Origin: JACCTH01 sp963761985
GTDB taxonomy: Bacteria; Actinomycetota; Acidimicrobiia; Spongiisociales; ZC4RG35
DNA: 64,000 nucleotides
Reading direction: 5' to 3'
Assembly: GCA_963761985.1 (NCBI GenBank)
Contig: CAVXIT010000009.1
Coordinates: 62,001-126,000 of the forward strand
In this document: one piece after another, positions 8,336-16,126 of the stretch
How positions within the stretch are numbered: the first letter of the stretch is position 1
How the letters are laid out: the number at the start of each line of letters is the position of its first letter
Notes under the pieces: generated by a model
Told to the model about the DNA's origin: nothing
Database searches by the model: none
Seen by the model: only the letters and a program-made list of their open reading frames with translations
Made by a program: the position numbers and the translations under genes

Positions 8336-9652
8336 TCAAGTCAAGAATCCTTCGTAGTTGCGCATGGTCAACTGACTTTCGATCTGCTTCATCGTCTCGA
8401 TCGCCACTCCCACCACAATCAGAATCGAAACCCCCGAGAACCCGATGGGGATTCCCCAAATCAGCGACGCCAGGGTCGGCACAACTGCGATCAATCCCAG
8501 AAAGATCGAGCCGGGAAGGGTGATGCGGTTGAGTGTGTGACTCAGGTATTTCTGCGTGGCCGATCCTGGCCGCACGCCGGGGATGAACCCTCCTTGGCGC
8601 TGCAGCATCTCGCCTTGCCGGGTCGGGTCGAACTGGATCGCCGTATAGAAGTAGGTGAAACCAATGATGAGGAAAAAAAGGATCAGCACATACCAGATGC
8701 TCACTTGACCGGTCCCGCCTCCACCCAAATTGGAGTTGATCCAGCGATAGATCCCCTGCATAAAGGCGTTGTTGAGGGGGATGGCGGTGACCAATAGTGA
8801 TGGGAAAAGCATCACGGAGGACGCGAAGATCACCGGGATCACCCCCGCGGTGTTGACCTTGAGCGGGATGTAGGTCGACTGCCCACCCATGACCCGCCGT
8901 CCCCTGACTCGCTTGGCAAAGGAGATCGGGATTCGCCGCTGCGCCTGATCGATGTAGATGATCGCCACGATCATCAGAAGGAACGCCACGATGATGAGAC
9001 CGAAGAGCCCGAATCGCCCGACGGCTCCGGTAGTACCCCAGATCTGGCCAAAGATGAAGGGGAACTGGCTGAGGATCGAGGCAAAGATCAGGAGCGACAT
9101 CCCGTTGCCGATTCCCCGTTGGGTGATCAATTCACCGAGCCACATCACAAAGGCCGTGCCGGCGGTCATCGAGAGGATGATCAAAGAGACACGACCCGGC
9201 GTGTAGTTCGGGACAAGGTCAATTCCACCGGTAAACCGCCCCGTATGGAAGAGATAGGTGTAACCGGCCGACTGCACGGCTGCGAGAAAAACGGTCAGAT
9301 ACCGGGTCCACTGAGTGATCGTCTTGCGGCCGCTCTCGCCCTCTTCTTGCAGCGCTTGCAATCGGGGGATCACCACGGTGAGAAGTTGCATGATGATGGT
9401 CGCGGTGATGTAGGGAAGAATCCCGAGACTCAAGACCGAGAACTGTTCGAGGGCGCCGCCCGAGAACAGGTTCAGGAGTCCGTAGATACCGCCCGCCTCC
9501 TGCTGCGCCTGCCAAATCCGGAGCGCGTTCAGATCGACTCCCGGAACGGGGATCGCCGTGCCAAATCGATAAACCGCAAACATCGCGATCGTAAAAAGGA
9601 TCTTCCCGCGCAGATCGGGGATCGTGAACATGTGCCGGAACATCGCAAACAT
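8336..9652 (-). CDS. secY: preprotein translocase subunit SecY
   Basis: A 438-aa inner-membrane channel protein with about ten transmembrane segments. Visible landmarks are the N-terminal MFTIPDLRGKILFTIAMFAV, the plug region after FGTAIPVPGVD, the QLLTVVIPRLQAL segment and the cytosolic loop FAKRVRGRRVMGGQSTYIPLK used for SecA and ribosome contact. Length is normal. It follows rplO after 2 nt. Confidence 0.97.
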   Translation of the reverse strand: MFAMFRHMFTIPDLRGKILFTIAMFAVYRFGTAIPVPGVDLNALRIWQAQQEAGGIYGLLNLFSGGALEQFSVLSLGILPYITATIIMQLLTVVIPRLQALQEEGESGRKTITQWTRYLTVFLAAVQSAGYTYLFHTGRFTGGIDLVPNYTPGRVSLIILSMTAGTAFVMWLGELITQRGIGNGMSLLIFASILSQFPFIFGQIWGTTGAVGRFGLFGLIIVAFLLMIVAIIYIDQAQRRIPISFAKRVRGRRVMGGQSTYIPLKVNTAGVIPVIFASSVMLFPSLLVTAIPLNNAFMQGIYRWINSNLGGGGTGQVSIWYVLILFFLIIGFTYFYTAIQFDPTRQGEMLQRQGGFIPGVRPGSATQKYLSHTLNRITLPGSIFLGLIAVVPTLASLIWGIPIGFSGVSILIVVGVAIETMKQIESQLTMRNYEGFLT

Positions 9653-9654
9653 GG

Positions 9655-10104
9655 CTAAGCAATGACCTCGACGCTGCCGCCAGCTGCCTCGATCTTTTCC
9701 TTGGCGCTTTCCGAGAACGCGTCAGCCTTCACGGTCAGGGCCCGATCGATTTCTCCCATGCCCAAAACTTTGACCGGCCCGCGATGCTTGACCAGGCCGC
9801 GCTTGCGCAACTCCTCAGGCTCGACGACTGAACCCGCCGCAAACTGGTTGAGCGTGCTGAGATTGATAATGGCGAAGGGCACCTTGTTTGGATTGCGAAA
9901 GCCCTTGAGCTTGGGGATTCGCATCGACATCGGCGTCTGTCCGCCCTCGAAGCCAGGGCGCAACGTGTTGCGCGCCTTGAGCCCTTTGGTCCCGCGCCCG
10001 GCGGTCTTGTTGCCTTTGCCACCCGGCCCGCGTCCGTAACGCCGGCGCGCCCGGCGCGACCCGGGGTCGGGCTTCAAATCGTGTAGTTGCAATCGATCGG
10101 TCAT
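9655..10104 (-). CDS. rplO: 50S ribosomal protein L15
   Basis: A 149-aa large-subunit protein. The basic N-terminus MTDRLQLHDLKPDPGSRRAR is followed by the glycine-rich RYGRGPGGKGNKTAGRGTKG and FEGGQTPMSMRIPKLKGF, which are L15 hallmarks. It overlaps rpmD by 4 nt at its start. Confidence 0.97.
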   Translation of the reverse strand: MTDRLQLHDLKPDPGSRRARRRYGRGPGGKGNKTAGRGTKGLKARNTLRPGFEGGQTPMSMRIPKLKGFRNPNKVPFAIINLSTLNQFAAGSVVEPEELRKRGLVKHRGPVKVLGMGEIDRALTVKADAFSESAKEKIEAAGGSVEVIA

Positions 10105-10382
10105 TTCGCTGTTGTCTTCTTGGCTGGAGCCTTCTTGGCGGTCTTTTTGGCGGGAGCTTTCTTGGCGGTCTTCTTGACAGCTTGCGGTTTCTTGGGCGCT
10201 TCGTCCTCGGTGACTTCGACCAGATGCCGCACCTTATGAATCGCACCTCGCGTTGACGGGTTGTCGGGCAGCACTCGCGACGAGTTCATCTTGCCGAGGC
10301 CCAACCCGGCAATTACCAGGCGCGTTTTCGGCTTCTCGCCGATCGGGGACCGGCGCAACGTGACGGTGAGGTTGCCGGCCAT
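10101..10382 (-). CDS. rpmD: 50S ribosomal protein L30 with Lys/Ala-rich tail
   Basis: A 93-aa protein in which the L30 fold takes the first 60 residues (LTVTLRRSPIGEKPKTRLVI, GLGLGKMNSSRVLPDNPSTR, MIHKVRHLV-like segment HKVRHLVEV). The last 30 or so residues are a low-complexity basic tail of repeated KKTAKKAPAK units, like histone H1 or mycobacterial HupB tails. The tail is in frame and ends before the overlap with rplO. L30 is normally about 60 aa, so the tail is an addition. Confidence 0.94.
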   Translation of the reverse strand: MAGNLTVTLRRSPIGEKPKTRLVIAGLGLGKMNSSRVLPDNPSTRGAIHKVRHLVEVTEDEAPKKPQAVKKTAKKAPAKKTAKKAPAKKTTAK

Positions 10383-10384
10383 GC

Positions 10385-10921
10385 CTAGTTCCTCGCTCGC
10401 AGTGCCTCAGTACTCCGGTACGCCGCGAGCAGGGCTGGCGGGACAATGTCCTCGGGCTTCTTCCCCCTCAGGGCTGCAACCTGATCGGGGCGACGCTGTC
10501 CGGTTAGTGCGTTCATCGCTGCCTGCGCGACATTGATGTGGGTCGGCGAGCCCAGCGACTTCGCCAGCGCATCTTTGATCCCGGCGGCTTCGAGGATCTG
10601 GCGAACCGCTCCACCCGCGATGACCCCGGTTCCCGGTGCAGCGGGCTTAATCATCACCCGGGAGGCACCGTGGATGCCGACCGCCTCATGGACGATCGTC
10701 TGTCCTGCCATCGGGATGAGCACCATGGCCTTCCGGGCAGCCTCCATTCCCTTTTGGATGGCGGTCGGGACTTCGCGAGCCTTCCCGTAGCCGACGCCTA
10801 CCTTGCCTTCGCCGTCACCGACCACCACGAGCGCGGTGAAGCTGAACCGCTTCGCACCCTTCGTGACTTTGGCGACGCGGTTGATGTTGATGACTCGTTC
10901 TTCGAATTGCGACTCTGCCAT
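10385..10921 (-). CDS. rpsE: 30S ribosomal protein S5
   Basis: A 178-aa decoding-fidelity protein. The start chosen is the ATG at 10921 (MAESQFEERVININRVAKVT); the frame is open further upstream but only into rplR sequence. Core motifs are KGAKRFSFTALVVVGDGEGK, GYGKAREVPTAIQKGMEAAR and the dsRBD-like fold around GIHGASRVMIKPAAPGTGVI. It lies 7 nt after rplR. Confidence 0.96.
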   Translation of the reverse strand: MAESQFEERVININRVAKVTKGAKRFSFTALVVVGDGEGKVGVGYGKAREVPTAIQKGMEAARKAMVLIPMAGQTIVHEAVGIHGASRVMIKPAAPGTGVIAGGAVRQILEAAGIKDALAKSLGSPTHINVAQAAMNALTGQRRPDQVAALRGKKPEDIVPPALLAAYRSTEALRARN

Positions 10922-10928
10922 GCTGCTC

Positions 10929-11285
10929 CTAGAAATCCAGGCCAGCCTCACGGGCAGCGTCGGCCAATGCCTTGAGCCGCCCGTGGTAGGCGAAGCCACC
11001 ACGATCGAATATCACTGCGGCCACGCCGGCCGATTGGGCCCGGGAAGCCAGAAGCTTGCCGACTTCGGTTGCGGTTTCCACCGTGAGGGTTCGTCCGCGC
11101 AGGTCGGCTTCTTGCGAAGAAGCGGAGGCCAAAGTACGACCAGTCTCATCATCGATGACCTGGGCATAGATGTAGCGGTTGCTTCGAAAGACTGCGAGGC
11201 GGGGGCGTTCGCTTCTTCCCACTACGCCCTTCCGGACGCGAACGTGCCGGCGCCGGCGGGCCTCGAGACGGGTCCCGCGGCTCAT
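10929..11285 (-). CDS. rplR: 50S ribosomal protein L18
   Basis: A 118-aa 5S rRNA-binding protein. Motifs are GTRLEARRRRHVRVRKGV, RPRLAVFRSNRYIYAQVIDD and the C-terminal FDRGGFAYHGRLKALADAAR EAGLDF. It overlaps rplF by 4 nt at its start and precedes rpsE. Confidence 0.97.
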   Translation of the reverse strand: MSRGTRLEARRRRHVRVRKGVVGRSERPRLAVFRSNRYIYAQVIDDETGRTLASASSQEADLRGRTLTVETATEVGKLLASRAQSAGVAAVIFDRGGFAYHGRLKALADAAREAGLDF

Positions 11286-11821
11286 CGCTTGCCCGCCTTT
11301 CCGGCCTTGCGACGAACCTGCTCGTCGCTGTAGCGGATGCCTTTGCCCTTGTATGGCTCCGGCGGACGCAGCTTGCGGATGTCGGCGGCCACCTGTCCGA
11401 CAGTTTCCTTGTCAATGCCGGAAACGATCACCTTCGTCGGCTCAGGGACTTCAAAAGTGATTCCCGGAGGAGCGGCGAACTTGACGGGATGGCTGAAGCC
11501 GAGCTGCAGCTCGAGATCTTCACCCTTGAGCACGGCCCGGTATCCAACCCCGACGATGTTGAGCTCTCGCCGGAATCCCTCGGACACCCCAACGACCATG
11601 TTGTTGAGCAGCGCGCGGGAGAGGCCGTGAAGGGCACGGCTTTGGCGTTCATCGTCTGTGCGCGCAACGCTCAGCTGGCCCTCCTCGTGGGCGATCGAGA
11701 CACGCTCGTGGAACGTGCGCTCAAGGGTTCCGCGTGAGCCTTTCACGGCCACCCGCGCCCCTTCGATTTTCACGTCAACCCCGGATGGAACCGGAATCGG
11801 CTTCTGGCCAACCCGACTCAT
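11282..11821 (-). CDS. rplF: 50S ribosomal protein L6
   Basis: A 179-aa protein near the sarcin-ricin loop. It begins MSRVGQKPIPVPSGVDVKIE and has the diagnostic second-repeat signature PEPYKGKGIRYSDE near the C-terminus. Length is normal. It lies 1 nt after rpsH and overlaps rplR. Confidence 0.97.
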   Translation of the reverse strand: MSRVGQKPIPVPSGVDVKIEGARVAVKGSRGTLERTFHERVSIAHEEGQLSVARTDDERQSRALHGLSRALLNNMVVGVSEGFRRELNIVGVGYRAVLKGEDLELQLGFSHPVKFAAPPGITFEVPEPTKVIVSGIDKETVGQVAADIRKLRPPEPYKGKGIRYSDEQVRRKAGKAGKR

Positions 11822-11822
11822 C

Positions 11823-12218
11823 TCACCAAACCTCGCACAAGATCTCGCCCCCGAGGCTGCGTCGACGCGCGTCGCGGTCGGCCATCAGGCCCTGGGAGGT
11901 GGAGATGACTGCGACCCCCAGGCCACCTTGCACGCGCTTGATTTCCGACGATTGCCGGTAGACGCGGTGCCCTGGTCGCGAGATCCGACGCAGTCCGGCA
12001 ATAGCCGGGGTTCGCTTGGGGCCATAGCGAAGAACGAGGGTCAGGTTCAGCTGGACGCCTTCTCCCCCGGTCTCGTAGCGGTCGATGAAACCTTCACTCT
12101 GGAGTATGCGCGCAATCCCCTCTCGCTGTTTCGAGAGCGGCATCTCCACTTTCTCGTGCCCCACCGCAACCGAGTTGCGAATCCGGGTGAGCATGTCGGC
12201 GATGGGGTCGGTCATCAT
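11823..12218 (-). CDS. rpsH: 30S ribosomal protein S8
   Basis: A 131-aa 16S rRNA-binding protein. Two adjacent ATGs (12218 and 12215) precede TDPIADMLTRIRNSVAVGHE; the upstream one leaves 2 nt to the rpsN stop. The C-terminal signature is present as VAVISTSQGLMADRDARRRS. In many bacteria S8 represses the spc operon through a site near rplE; no such structure was checked here. Confidence 0.96.
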   Translation of the reverse strand: MMTDPIADMLTRIRNSVAVGHEKVEMPLSKQREGIARILQSEGFIDRYETGGEGVQLNLTLVLRYGPKRTPAIAGLRRISRPGHRVYRQSSEIKRVQGGLGVAVISTSQGLMADRDARRRSLGGEILCEVW

Positions 12219-12220
12219 GA

Positions 12221-12406
12221 CTACAACGAAGCCTTTCTGATCCCGGGAAGCTCGCCTCGGGAAGCAAGCTGGCGCATGCAGATACGACACATACCGAAGT
12301 CGCGCATATATGCCCGCGCCCTTCCGCACCTCTGACAGCGCGTGTATCCCCGAACCACGAATTTGGGTTTGCGGTTGGCCTTGAGGACCATTGATTTCTT
12401 AGCCAT
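12221..12406 (-). CDS. rpsN: 30S ribosomal protein S14, zinc-binding type
   Basis: A 61-aa S14 of the short zinc form. Two CxxC pairs are seen in RCQRCGRARAYMRDFGMCRI CMRQ, with the typical N-terminus MAKKSMVLKANRKPKFVVRG. Short zinc S14 in the spc operon is normal for Actinobacteria and Firmicutes. It lies 8 nt after rplE and 2 nt before rpsH. Confidence 0.97.
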   Translation of the reverse strand: MAKKSMVLKANRKPKFVVRGYTRCQRCGRARAYMRDFGMCRICMRQLASRGELPGIRKASL

Positions 12407-12414
12407 CGATACTC

Positions 12415-13026
12415 CTAGGCCCCGACTTTCGCTGATTCTTGGGCCGTTTGTCCCAAGCTTTTTGCTATTTGGGCTTCTTGCTGTTTACGGAATGGGAATC
12501 CGAAGGCCTCGAGCAATGCCTTGGCCGCTGCATCATCACTGGCAGACGTGCAGATGGTGATGTCCATTCCTCGCACCGAAGAGACGCGATCGAAATCGAT
12601 TTCAGGAAAGATCAGCTGCTCGGTCACTCCGAATGTGTAGTTGCCCCTTCCGTCGAAGGAGCGCGGGTTCAGTCCCCGAAAGTCACGAATCCGGGGGATC
12701 GAGACCGCCAGCAAACGATCGAAGAACTCCCACATGCGGCTTCCACGCAAAGTCACCGAAGCACCAACTGGCATGCCTTCGCGAACCTTGAAGCCAGCGA
12801 CCGAGCGCCGCGACTTGTTGAGCCGGGGTTTCTGACCGGTGATCAGCGAAAGCTCTTCCATGGCTGACTCGATCTGGCGACGATCGGCCACCGCTTCACC
12901 GACTCCCATGTTGACGACGATCTTCTCGAGCCGGGGGATCTGCATCACGTTGGCGACGCCGAGCTGCTCCTTGAGGGCGGGCGCGACCTTTTCGTTATAA
13001 GTCTCTTTTAGGCGGGGGACGCTCAC
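12415..13026 (-). CDS. rplE: 50S ribosomal protein L5
   Basis: A 203-aa 5S rRNA-binding protein of the central protuberance. Motifs are IPRLEKIVVNMGVGEAVADR, ITGQKPRLNKSRRSVAGFKV REGMPVG and the LNPRSFDGRGNYTFGVTEQL segment. A C-terminal tail of about 20 Ala/Gln-rich residues follows the last conserved helix. It overlaps rplX by 4 nt. Confidence 0.97.
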   Translation of the reverse strand: MSVPRLKETYNEKVAPALKEQLGVANVMQIPRLEKIVVNMGVGEAVADRRQIESAMEELSLITGQKPRLNKSRRSVAGFKVREGMPVGASVTLRGSRMWEFFDRLLAVSIPRIRDFRGLNPRSFDGRGNYTFGVTEQLIFPEIDFDRVSSVRGMDITICTSASDDAAAKALLEAFGFPFRKQQEAQIAKSLGQTAQESAKVGA

Positions 13027-13331
13027 AGGTCACCTCCGCAACGCTTGCAGACCCGCTGCTTGCCGTGGTCGTCGATGCGATAGCCGATCCGGGTCGGCTC
13101 CCCGCAGTCTTCGCAAACAATCATCACATTGGATGCGTCGATCGGCATGTCTTTGTCGATGACGCCCCCCTGCATCGTCTGTCCGCGCTGCTTTTGATGC
13201 TTGCGGGCAGTATTGACCCCTTCGACAATCACCTGATTCTTCCGAGGAATGACGCGGTCGATGCGCGACTCCTTGCCGGTGTCCTTCCCGGAGATGACGA
13301 CAACTTTGTCTCCTGCCTTCAACCTCATCAC
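13023..13331 (-). CDS. rplX: 50S ribosomal protein L24
   Basis: A 102-aa assembly-initiator protein. The N-terminal KOW motif is LKAGDKVVVISGKDTGKESR, followed by VNTARKHQKQ. The C-terminal part has CEDCGEPTRIGYRIDD and CKRCGGDL, a four-cysteine zinc-ribbon-like arrangement found in some L24 proteins. It overlaps both rplN and rplE. Confidence 0.96.
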   Translation of the reverse strand: MMRLKAGDKVVVISGKDTGKESRIDRVIPRKNQVIVEGVNTARKHQKQRGQTMQGGVIDKDMPIDASNVMIVCEDCGEPTRIGYRIDDHGKQRVCKRCGGDL

Positions 13332-13696
13332 AACACCTCGGGAGCCAGGGAAACGATCCGCATGAACCGGTGGTCACGCAACTCGCGAGCGACCGGGCCA
13401 AAGATACGGGTACCGCGCGGCTGGCGATTGTTGTCGATGATCACACAGGCGTTGTCATCGAAACGGACGTAGGTGCCATCTTGGCGGCGCGACGCCTTAC
13501 GGGTTCGTACCACAACGGCCTTGACCACTTCGCCCTTTTTCACCGTGCCCCCGGGAATCGCATCTTTCACTGCGGCGACGATCACGTCGCCGATGCCGGC
13601 GTAACGGCGGGTAGATCCGCCAAGCACCCTGATACAAAGCACCTCGCGGGCGCCGGTGTTGTCGGCCACTTTGAGACGCGACTCCTGCTGGATCAC
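13328..13696 (-). CDS. rplN: 50S ribosomal protein L14
   Basis: A 122-aa protein at the subunit interface. It starts MIQQESRLKVADNTGAREVL, continues CIRVLGGSTRRYAGIGDVIV and ends RELRDHRFMRIVSLAPEVL, all canonical. It is separated from rpsQ by 10 nt and overlaps rplX by 4 nt. Confidence 0.98.
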   Translation of the reverse strand: MIQQESRLKVADNTGAREVLCIRVLGGSTRRYAGIGDVIVAAVKDAIPGGTVKKGEVVKAVVVRTRKASRRQDGTYVRFDDNACVIIDNNRQPRGTRIFGPVARELRDHRFMRIVSLAPEVL

Positions 13697-13706
13697 TGGT
13701 TACCTT

Positions 13707-13973
13707 TCATCGAGCGCGCTCGACAATCTCCACCACGCGCCAGCGCTTCTGGCTCGAGATGGGTCGTGTTTCCATGATCCGAACCGTGTCGCCAAGCTTG
13801 GCGTCGTTGGTCTCGTCGTGGACATGAAACTTGGTGGTGCGGCGGACGACCTTGTGGTAACGGGGATGAGTGAACGAACTCGGGATCTCGACGGTCACGG
13901 TCTTGTCCCGCGCATCAGACACCACGACCCCCACTCGGGTCTTCCTTCTCCCACGATCTGCGGTATCCGTCAT
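13707..13973 (-). CDS. rpsQ: 30S ribosomal protein S17
   Basis: An 88-aa OB-fold protein. The chosen ATG at 13973 overlaps the rpmC stop (ATGA) and gives MTDTADRGRRKTRVGVVVSD, followed by KTVTVEIPSSFTHPRYHKVV RRTTKFHVHDE and GDTVRIMETRPISSQKRWRV. A longer frame upstream only reads through the CAGACATCAGA repeat and is rejected as the start. Confidence 0.96.
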   Translation of the reverse strand: MTDTADRGRRKTRVGVVVSDARDKTVTVEIPSSFTHPRYHKVVRRTTKFHVHDETNDAKLGDTVRIMETRPISSQKRWRVVEIVERAR

Positions 13974-14218
13974 GTCTGCTCCCCATCTGATGTCTGTCGT
14001 CTGGTGTCTGACGTCTGGCTGCGCCACTCCTCGATTTCCTGCTCACGCAAAATCGTGTTGATCCGCGCAATTTCTCTCCGGGTCGCCCGCAGCTGAGCGG
14101 TGTTCTCGAGCTGGTTGGTCGCCAACTGAAAGCGCAGGTTGAAGAACTCCGCTTTGGCTTCAGCAAGCTTTTCTGTCAGCTCGTCGAAGGTGAGATCACG
14201 AAGCTCGGTGGCGTTCAT
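13970..14218 (-). CDS. rpmC: 50S ribosomal protein L29 with repeat-derived tail
   Basis: An 82-aa protein at the exit tunnel. The L29 body is MNATELRDLTFDELTEKLAE, then FNLRFQLATNQLENTAQLRA TRREIARINTIL. The last 16 residues (SQTSDTRRQTSDGEQT) are encoded largely by the dispersed CAGACATCAGA-type repeat at 13985-14018, so a repeat has replaced or extended the normal end. The start overlaps rplP by 4 nt. Confidence 0.95.
   Translation of the reverse strand: MNATELRDLTFDELTEKLAEAKAEFFNLRFQLATNQLENTAQLRATRREIARINTILREQEIEEWRSQTSDTRRQTSDGEQT
13985..14018 (-). repeat. CAGACATCAGA-type repeat, copy 1 (inside rpmC end)
   Basis: On the reverse strand this stretch is a ladder of CAGAC/CAGA units including an exact CAGACATCAGA. 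The same 11-mer is found at 48543-48580 and 52109-52165. Here it lies in the coding end of rpmC and just before the rpsQ start. Confidence 0.75.
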
Positions 14219-14628
14219 ATCTGATCCCGGGCGATGATGCGGGTTTTGATCGGAAGTTTGTGTCCGGCCTTGCCGAGCGCTTCGCGGGCGAGTTCCTCGG
14301 TTACGCCGGCGAGTTCGAACATCACGCGTCCCGGCTTGACCACAGCTACCCAAAACTCGGGGTTGCCCTTGCCCGAACCCATCCGGGTCTCCGCCGGCTT
14401 CTGCGTCACGGGCTTATCGGGAAATATGGTGATCCAGACCTTTCCGCCGCGCTTGATGGTGCGGTTGATCGTGATGCGGGCGGCTTCGATCTGACGAGCG
14501 GTGATCCAGGCCGACTCGGTCGCCTGGAGCCCGAACTCGCCGAAATTGACCTCTGTACCACCTTTGGCCATGCCGGAGCGCCGACCACGATGCACCTTGC
14601 GGTGCTTGGTGCGCTTGGGCATCAACAC
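14215..14628 (-). CDS. rplP: 50S ribosomal protein L16
   Basis: A 137-aa protein at the A-site tRNA elbow. It begins MLMPKRTKHRKVHRGRRSGM and has LQATESAWITARQIEAARI, IRVTINR-type segment ITINRTIKRGGKVWITIFPD and RMGSGKGNPEFWVAVVKPG. It overlaps rpmC by 4 nt and lies 3 nt after rpsC. Confidence 0.97.
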   Translation of the reverse strand: MLMPKRTKHRKVHRGRRSGMAKGGTEVNFGEFGLQATESAWITARQIEAARITINRTIKRGGKVWITIFPDKPVTQKPAETRMGSGKGNPEFWVAVVKPGRVMFELAGVTEELAREALGKAGHKLPIKTRIIARDQI

Positions 14629-14631
14629 GAC

Positions 14632-15699
14632 TTATTCCTCTTCCTGCGTCTCTTCTATGTTCTGATCAGCTACACCGCTCTCGATCGCATCTTCGAAATC
14701 GATGTCAGCGGTCTCCTCGGTCGTGCCCGCCGTTTCTTCGGTTGGATCGACTGTTTGCTCATCGAGGGCGTCGGCGGGCGAGGGAACGACCGGTTCGATC
14801 TCGGTTTCCTCGCGTGCAGTCGCATACTCGACTTCAGCTTGTTCCGCGGTAATCCGGCGACCGCCACCCGCTTCAATCAGGCGACGTCCCGGTTCGCGCT
14901 TGCCCCCTCCGGCCTCAATGAGACGCTTGCCGCCTCCGGCTTCGATGAGACGGGGCATTTTATCACGACCCACTGCCTGCTCGGCTCGGGCTTTGACCGG
15001 CGCCGTGCGTCGCGCCGGACCTCCTGTGGCCAGCGCAGCTTCGGCCGCGATCTTCTCGCGGCTGGCCGAAACTCCCCCGATCACATCTCCTCGGTAAACC
15101 CAAACCTTGACTCCGATGGTGCCACCGGTGGTGTGCGCGGTGGCTTGGCCGAAGTCGATGTCCGCCCGGAGCGTGTGCAATGGCACCCGTCCTTCCCGAT
15201 ACCACTCCCGCCGTCCCATGTCGGATCCGCCAAGGCGGCCATTGCATTCGACACGAACGCCCTGGGCGCCCGCCTTCAGCGCCGACGCAACCGCCCGCTT
15301 CATGGCCCGCCGGAAGGCAACGCGGTTCTCGAGTTGATCGGCCACCCCCTGAGCGAGCAGTTGGGAGTCGAGGTCGGGATCCTTGATCTCGTTGATATTG
15401 AGCTTGACCGGCTTGCTCGCAATCTTCTCCAGGCCACCTCGCAACCGCTCTGCCTCGGACCCTTTGCGTCCAATCACCACGCCCGGCCGGGCGGTCTGGA
15501 TCTCGACGACGACGCGGTCACGTGTCCGCTCGATGTCGATGCGCGAGACCGCGCCGCGCTTCAATTCACCGCGCAGGTAGTCGCGAATCTTCCAATCTTC
15601 GTTGACGAGCGCGACGTAGTCCTTGTCGGAGTACCACTTGGACTTCCAGTCGTTGGTGGTTCCGATCCGGAACAAATAGGGATGCGTCTTCTGACCCAT
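14632..15699 (-). CDS. rpsC: 30S ribosomal protein S3 with long C-terminal extension
   Basis: A 355-aa S3, about 100 residues longer than usual. Residues 1 to about 215 are the normal KH-domain protein (MGQKTHPYLFRIGTTNDWKS, RPGVVIGRKGSEAERLRGGL, the C-terminal signature TTGGTIGVKVWVYRGDVIGG). After that comes an Ala/Arg segment, three near-identical RLIEAGGG(K/R) units (roughly 14857-14955) and a Glu/Thr-rich acidic tail ending ETQEEE. Such tails are known for some actinobacterial S3 proteins, but the triple unit looks specific. Confidence 0.95.
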   Translation of the reverse strand: MGQKTHPYLFRIGTTNDWKSKWYSDKDYVALVNEDWKIRDYLRGELKRGAVSRIDIERTRDRVVVEIQTARPGVVIGRKGSEAERLRGGLEKIASKPVKLNINEIKDPDLDSQLLAQGVADQLENRVAFRRAMKRAVASALKAGAQGVRVECNGRLGGSDMGRREWYREGRVPLHTLRADIDFGQATAHTTGGTIGVKVWVYRGDVIGGVSASREKIAAEAALATGGPARRTAPVKARAEQAVGRDKMPRLIEAGGGKRLIEAGGGKREPGRRLIEAGGGRRITAEQAEVEYATAREETEIEPVVPSPADALDEQTVDPTEETAGTTEETADIDFEDAIESGVADQNIEETQEEE

Positions 15700-15738
15700 C
15701 AGCTCTCTTCCCGATCGTCAGAAGCAAAACAATCAGTG

Positions 15739-15834
15739 TTATGTGGCTGGTTCGTTTGCGAAAAGAACATCAAACTTCTTCTTCCTGGCCGTCAGAGACG
15801 ACAATCGTTATATGGCTGGTTCGTTTGCGAATTC
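15739..15834 (-). repeat. partial duplication of the 3' end of rplV
   Basis: An almost exact copy of about 24 nt from the rplV codons for RKRTSHI lies about 72 nt downstream of the original, in the rplV-rpsC gap. The two copies start near 15811 (inside rplV) and 15739 (after its stop), with one mismatch. It explains most of the 70-bp spacer in an otherwise overlapping operon. Confidence 0.7.
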
Positions 15835-16117
15835 GGCTGGCGCGACCACGAGCGCGAGGTTGGAAGCGGCGCAGAGTCGGACCCTCGTCGGCAAACGCTT
15901 CGGCCACTTTCAGGTCCTCGGCGTCGAGAGAGAAGTTGTGCTCGGCATTGGAGATGGCAGAGTTCAAGACCTTGGTGATGTGGGCGGCGGCGCCGCGGGG
16001 AGACAACGCCAGGATCGCTTTGGCGTCTTCAACCGGCATCCCCCTGACCAAATCGAGCATTCGCCGGACCTTGAGTGGAGGGTGCCGCACATACTTGGCC
16101 TGGGCCTTAACGTTCAT
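15770..16117 (-). CDS. rplV: 50S ribosomal protein L22
   Basis: A 115-aa protein that lines the exit tunnel. It starts MNVKAQAKYVRHPPLKVRRM LDLVRG and contains NAEHNFSLDAEDLKVAEAF and the C-terminal signature RFQPRARGRASRIRKRTSHI. The end SDGQEEEV is slightly acidic. It is separated from rpsC by 70 nt, which hold a short duplication of its own 3' end. Confidence 0.97.
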   Translation of the reverse strand: MNVKAQAKYVRHPPLKVRRMLDLVRGMPVEDAKAILALSPRGAAAHITKVLNSAISNAEHNFSLDAEDLKVAEAFADEGPTLRRFQPRARGRASRIRKRTSHITIVVSDGQEEEV

Positions 16118-16126
16118 GATCGCCGT

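Noticed and set aside
14857..14955. Triple RLIEAGGG units considered as a CRISPR-like or mobile repeat
   Set aside because: The units are in frame, directly adjacent and inside rpsC, with no spacers; they are a protein-coding tandem repeat.
14260..15978. A 572-codon open frame on the plus strand opposite rplP, rpsC and rplV
   Set aside because: It is the antisense shadow of well-identified ribosomal genes and has no recognisable protein signature.
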